A stretch of DNA of 11,522 bases from Allomyces macrogynus ATCC 38327. Lineage: Eukaryota; Blastocladiomycota; Blastocladiomycetes; Blastocladiales; Blastocladiaceae. Below are positions 8,469 through 11,522 of this stretch, one piece after another. Every line of letters begins with the position of its first letter. Position 1 is the first letter of the stretch. Location: assembly GCA_000151295.1 (NCBI GenBank), contig GG745331.1:1231886-1243407 (forward strand), given 5' to 3'. The notes under the pieces were generated by a model. It was not told where the DNA came from and ran no database searches. It saw nothing but the letters and a program-made list of their open reading frames with translations. Made by a program: the position numbers and the translations under genes.

Positions 8469-10072
8469 TCACGTCACAACCATTGCCTCCCCCTCTTCAT
8501 CAAATACAAACGGTCCTGGAATCGCGCCGATCACATCTTCCGCCAGCTCCACGACCGCGACCCAATCGGTCACCGATCGCGCGAGCCCCACTTCGGCCGC
8601 CAGGACCGTTCGGTCCGCATCACTGACCTCAACTTTGGGCACGGGCGCGGTACGCAGCGCGAGCAGTCGCTCGACCAACGCGGCCTTGACGTGCCACATG
8701 GCCGGCGCGGTCGTGCGCACCGAGACGGCGAGCGTCGATTCATTGACGGAAGCCACGGCCAAGTCGACGCGCGGTGAGTCGTGTGCCAGCGGGAGGTACA
8801 GACTCGCGTTGGCCGATGCGACGAGCGCCGAAGCGGGTGCGGCGCCATCCCCGAGGAGGATAGCGAGGAGCCGCGGCGCGACGGTCGCGCGTGCGGTCAG
8901 GGTCACGGCCGACTCGAGAACCGGCGATCTGGGTTTCGGCGGTTGCGGGTGACAGGGGGTGGGGTGCGGCGCGGATGGCGGAATGTGCTAGATGAGGATT
9001 GCACGAGTGAGCGAGTGGCGCGGATTGGTCAAATGTGCCGTGTGCAATTCAACGAACCTTGAGATACTCGGCCATCAGGTCGGACGCCGACAGTGGCGAC
9101 TCGCCGTTCGGGTTAAGCGCGCGTACGGGCTGCGGGCCCGCGTAGTGCAAAATGTCGAGCGTTCGCCGCGCGTCGGGCACCGGCAGGTAGACAAGCTGTC
9201 CGGAAAACGGCAACAGGTTGGCGAGCGCGGCCGAGACGATGATCGGGAACGGGGTCACGGACGGCTGGACGGGCACGTCCCACGTCCTACGATTCCAACA
9301 GCAGAGTCAGATCGTGGAGGAGAGTGACAAACGGAGAATAGCCGACGGGAACGCACCAGGCCGGCGGCCCAAGGGCTTCACTCAAGATGCCCTCGCGACA
9401 TGGACCCGCTGCGCCAGCAGCCGACGCCTGCACGATGCTCGTGTCCAATGGCAAATGGTGTCGCTGAACCCATCATTGTTCATGGGGCGGATGCGCGCTC
9501 TCGATTGTCACGACCACTAGCAAACGAAAATTCAGCCAGTCAACGTAGCTCTTCGTCCACATCGAGGGCGTGCAATCCTACGTGCGACGTGGTTTACCGA
9601 GTCCTCAAACACGTGAACGAGGCGTGCAAGAGCCGCGTCGCGCGCGACGCTCGCCGTGCATTGGATGTAGGGGGTAAGAGCGTGACGGCCGCGCGCGGGC
9701 ACGGGCAGCAGGAGCGGATCGAGCTGAATGGTTACCGGCGCGGTATCCTTGGTCGTGGTGGGGTCTTGGTCGTGCAGGGCATCAAGCTCAGCAAGCACTT
9801 TCGAGAGCTGTGCGAGTTCTTGGATCTCAGCATCCAAATCCTGCGAGAATAAGAAGACGCCGGCTGACGTTCAGCTCCCGAGTCTTGTAGTATCGGCTCT
9901 TCCCTGCCACCGGGCGCATCGCATTCGCAGTGGGCGCCCGTGTTAGTTGATCATGATCGCGTACTTGGTCCTCTTGAGCGAGTGCCTGCAGCTTGGCATG
10001 GTTTTTGGCCAGGTCGCGGAGTAGACCAGCTGTTGCATCGTCGTCGTCATCATGTCGGCGCTTCGGGGGCAT
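8469..10072 (-). CDS. Unrecognised coiled-coil protein, about 400 residues, multi-exon
   Basis: I do not recognise this family. Proposed exons on the minus strand are 10072-9965, 9840-9598, 9463-9357, 9286-9058 and 8987-8469, giving 401 residues. Introns 3 and 4 are well supported: each is 70 nt with GTGCGT or GTTCGT donors, intron 3 has a CTGAC branch site, and the frame closes. Intron 1 (124 nt, GTACGC donor) joins two helical parts into one coiled coil at about residues 14-58; a 70-nt alternative using a GTGGCA donor is also in frame. Intron 2 (134 nt, GTAAAC donor) is doubtful; see the findings. The protein starts MPPKRRH followed by five Asp, a possible nuclear signal. After the coiled coil come alternating hydrophobic segments such as LDPLLLPVP and FPIIVSAALANLLPFSGQLVYLPVP, a Pro-rich linker (about 230-250), then a folded-looking C-terminal part with WHVKAALVERLLALR and ending EEGEAMVVT. 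I see no enzyme motif, signal peptide or transmembrane helix. An adaptor or complex subunit is possible, but that is a guess. Confidence 0.7.
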
Positions 10073-10176
10073 GTCCGGCGGGCCGCATGGAGTTGTTGGT
10101 GTCCAATCGAGTTGCAGCACGATCTTGCGGGACTGGTAGATTGCCCACCCAAGCCTGAGGAGTAGGCAAAGTCAAA

Positions 10177-10183
10177 TGAGTCA
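10177..10183. promoter_or_regulatory. TGAGTCA, AP-1/Gcn4-type site
   Basis: This is a perfect seven-base core for fungal bZIP factors of the Gcn4/AP-1 class, 105 bases upstream of the minus-strand gene's ATG. The position suits a promoter element, but a 7-mer of this kind is expected by chance roughly once in several kb. Confidence 0.25.
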
Positions 10184-10569
10184 AACTCCCGTGACTGCTC
10201 TGTGTGCTTGAAAGCTCGCCTTGGCTTGGTCTGTTGCGACTTAAGCATCATGACGGCAGTGCTTGCCCACCGCAAGACTAAATCTGACGGGAAGAAAAAG
10301 GTGGGGAAGACAAGATAAATTTTAAACAAGTGCAAGTGGTCGCACGAGGTGTTCCTGCCTGAGCAGTAAGAGCGGTGTGCTCAAAAATCACAATGTGTTA
10401 ACTGACAGATATCCCAAGAATTTTCGTGGCATTTCAGTCGAGAAAGTGCCCGAAAAACAGACGGCCTCAAGAAATACGAACTGTCGAGTGAATTCTGTTG
10501 CTTGTGTGTCAAAGTGGTCGCCATTGCATTTCCGTTTCTCAATATTGCTCATTGTTACCGTGATCCAGA

Positions 10570-10576
10570 TGACTCA
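10570..10576. promoter_or_regulatory. TGACTCA, second AP-1/Gcn4-type site
   Basis: This is the second copy of the same palindromic core in the non-coding region, about 390 bases from the first and 500 bases upstream of the minus-strand ATG. Two copies in one region are mildly suggestive of bZIP control and no more. Confidence 0.2.
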
Positions 10577-11415
10577 GGTGCCCATGAAGCGCAACATAGA
10601 GGCAAGCGCATAACAAACGCGAAAAATTATGTTATCCAAGATTATTGAACAGACTCAAGAAGCAATAAGATGGGGCGAGCTCATTCAACTCCAACGAGGA
10701 CAGTGTTCCGGCACCACGCGCGTGGCGAAAGAACGGTTTGGGTCTCCTTTTTCCCCTGCGGGACGCGAGCGCTAAGTTCTGTCCTGGCCCAATCGTTACT
10801 ACCGATGATCCACGATTCTCGCCAGTAGTCTACTCTATCCTCGCGGATTTATGCCATTGACGCTCCTCTCAAGAGTTGCCGGAAATTGGGCGATAAACCG
10901 GTTCTCTAACACTATTTTCTTGTTGTTGTTTTCCGCTGGGGAGACTGTGCGTTCAATTCATCGCTAAATAAATACCAGCTCGAAGTCTCGCACATCCCCA
11001 TCCCGTATGTGCTTGTTAATAATCGGTTTTGTTTTTGCGGACCGGTCCACCACGCTCAACTCTGCTCGACTTCATGATAACCTCCCTGGCGTTCCTCGGT
11101 CCTTGCCCGTCATCAACCAGGCATGCGCGCTGGTGACGCCTTCATCGCCATCATGAACAACGACGCGACGGAGATCACAGAGGTGCTGCTCCCTCGTCGG
11201 GTCCCTCCCATCTCAAATATGCCTCAAAACAGCAAACGACGTTTTACTAAATCATGATGGGTTCAGTGCGGACTCTCGTCCCCTCCAGTCGCGGCGAGAG
11301 CGCGGGCCAAGGCACACACGCCTCTTGACCGACCCCCCACCCAATTCCGGCGCCGCATCCCCCCACCTTCCCCACCCAAAAGTCAGCTCTCACCCTGTCC
11401 CAGTGCGCGCCGCGC

Positions 11416-11522
11416 TCATGGCAACTGTTCCTTGCCAAGTGCCTTGAGCGCAGCATTGATATCGCCGCGATACCGTGTCTTGAGATGCGCAATCACGTCC
11501 TCCCAGCACGTCTTGACATCGC
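11416..11522 (-). CDS. 3' end of an unidentified gene running off the right edge
   Basis: Reading the minus strand from 11520, 34 codons precede a TGA at 11418-11416. The peptide begins DVKTCWEDVIAHLKTRY and ends LKALGKEQLP. It has balanced composition, an amphipathic helical look and G/C-preferring third positions, unlike the Arg/Pro/Ala-rich shadow frames elsewhere. The rest of the gene lies outside the window, so the family cannot be named. It may be one terminal exon of a spliced gene. Confidence 0.6.
   Translation of the reverse strand, partial: DVKTCWEDVIAHLKTRYRGDINAALKALGKEQLP

Larger units (their letters stand above)
10073..11415. other. Gene-poor region, lower GC; promoter side of the minus-strand gene
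   Basis: No gene is recognised in these 1343 bases. The base composition is clearly closer to even than the coding parts, with A/T-rich tracts near 10310, 10620 and 10970. It must contain the promoter and 5' leader of the unrecognised minus-strand gene at its left end, including a 12-codon out-of-frame upstream ORF on the minus strand (10088-10050), and the 3' UTR of the gene at the right edge. Short open frames here, such as 10377-10613 on the + strand, lack an ATG start and any recognisable motif. I see no tRNA, terminal repeats or transposase remnant. Confidence 0.6.

Noticed and set aside
8431..8952. Plus-strand Ser/Thr/Ala-rich frame of 173 codons
   Set aside because: Antisense to the last exon of the minus-strand gene, whose splicing and composition are better supported.
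10377..10613. Plus-strand frame of 78 codons in the gene-poor region
   Set aside because: It has no ATG at its start, no motif and ordinary AT-balanced composition; compatible with chance.
11254..11266. 13-base match (ATGATGGGTTCAG) to the minus strand at 9477-9465
   Set aside because: One or two 13-base matches are expected by chance between the strands of a window this size; flanks do not match.

Overview
The window is nuclear DNA from a eukaryote, most likely a GC-rich early-diverging fungus. Blastocladiomycota (the Allomyces/Catenaria/Blastocladiella group) is my inference, not something the sequence proves. The reasons are compact spliced genes with introns mostly 64-73 nt long, CTGAC/CTAAC-type branch sites, strong G/C preference at third codon positions, alanine/serine-rich disordered protein segments, and fungal-type orthologues. 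A TRIM37-type protein is also present, a family I associate with animals and other lineages that keep centrioles rather than with yeasts and moulds. There are no prokaryotic operons, insertion sequences, CRISPR arrays, rRNAs or recognisable tRNAs.

Layout, left to right. (1) Positions 2-1789, + strand: the 3' part of a Kcs1/IP6K-type inositol hexakisphosphate kinase; its N-terminus lies outside the window. (2) Positions 1790-2450: a C-rich spacer and leader with a strong G-quadruplex/i-motif sequence and an out-of-frame ATG in a near-perfect Kozak context. (3) Positions 2451-6217, + strand, three exons: a TRIM37-like RING/B-box/coiled-coil/MATH E3 ubiquitin ligase, unusual for about 400 disordered residues before the RING. 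(4) Positions 6218-6642: spacer with a TATA-like element and a possible upstream ORF. (5) Positions 6643-8350, + strand, six exons: a mitochondrial carrier of the Mtm1/SLC25A39/SLC25A40 family (mitochondrial glutathione import, manganese/iron homeostasis). (6) Positions 10072-8469, - strand, about five exons: a coiled-coil protein of about 400 residues that I do not recognise, tail-to-tail with the carrier. (7) Positions 10073-11415: a gene-poor region of visibly lower GC. (8) Positions 11522-11416, - strand: the last 34 codons of a further gene running off the right edge.

The genes do not form an obvious pathway cluster. Kcs1 makes inositol pyrophosphates, the TRIM37-like protein is a ubiquitin ligase, and the carrier serves mitochondrial redox metabolism. 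The most interesting features are: the splice donors, almost all GTNCG; the cysteine-bearing loop of the carrier, half of which lies in an in-frame 66-nt intron-like segment; the extended TRIM37-like protein and its unclear start; the G-quadruplex motif upstream of it; and the unrecognised minus-strand gene, whose second intron is either unusually long or hides an in-frame TGA. I found no evidence of an entirely new multi-gene system.
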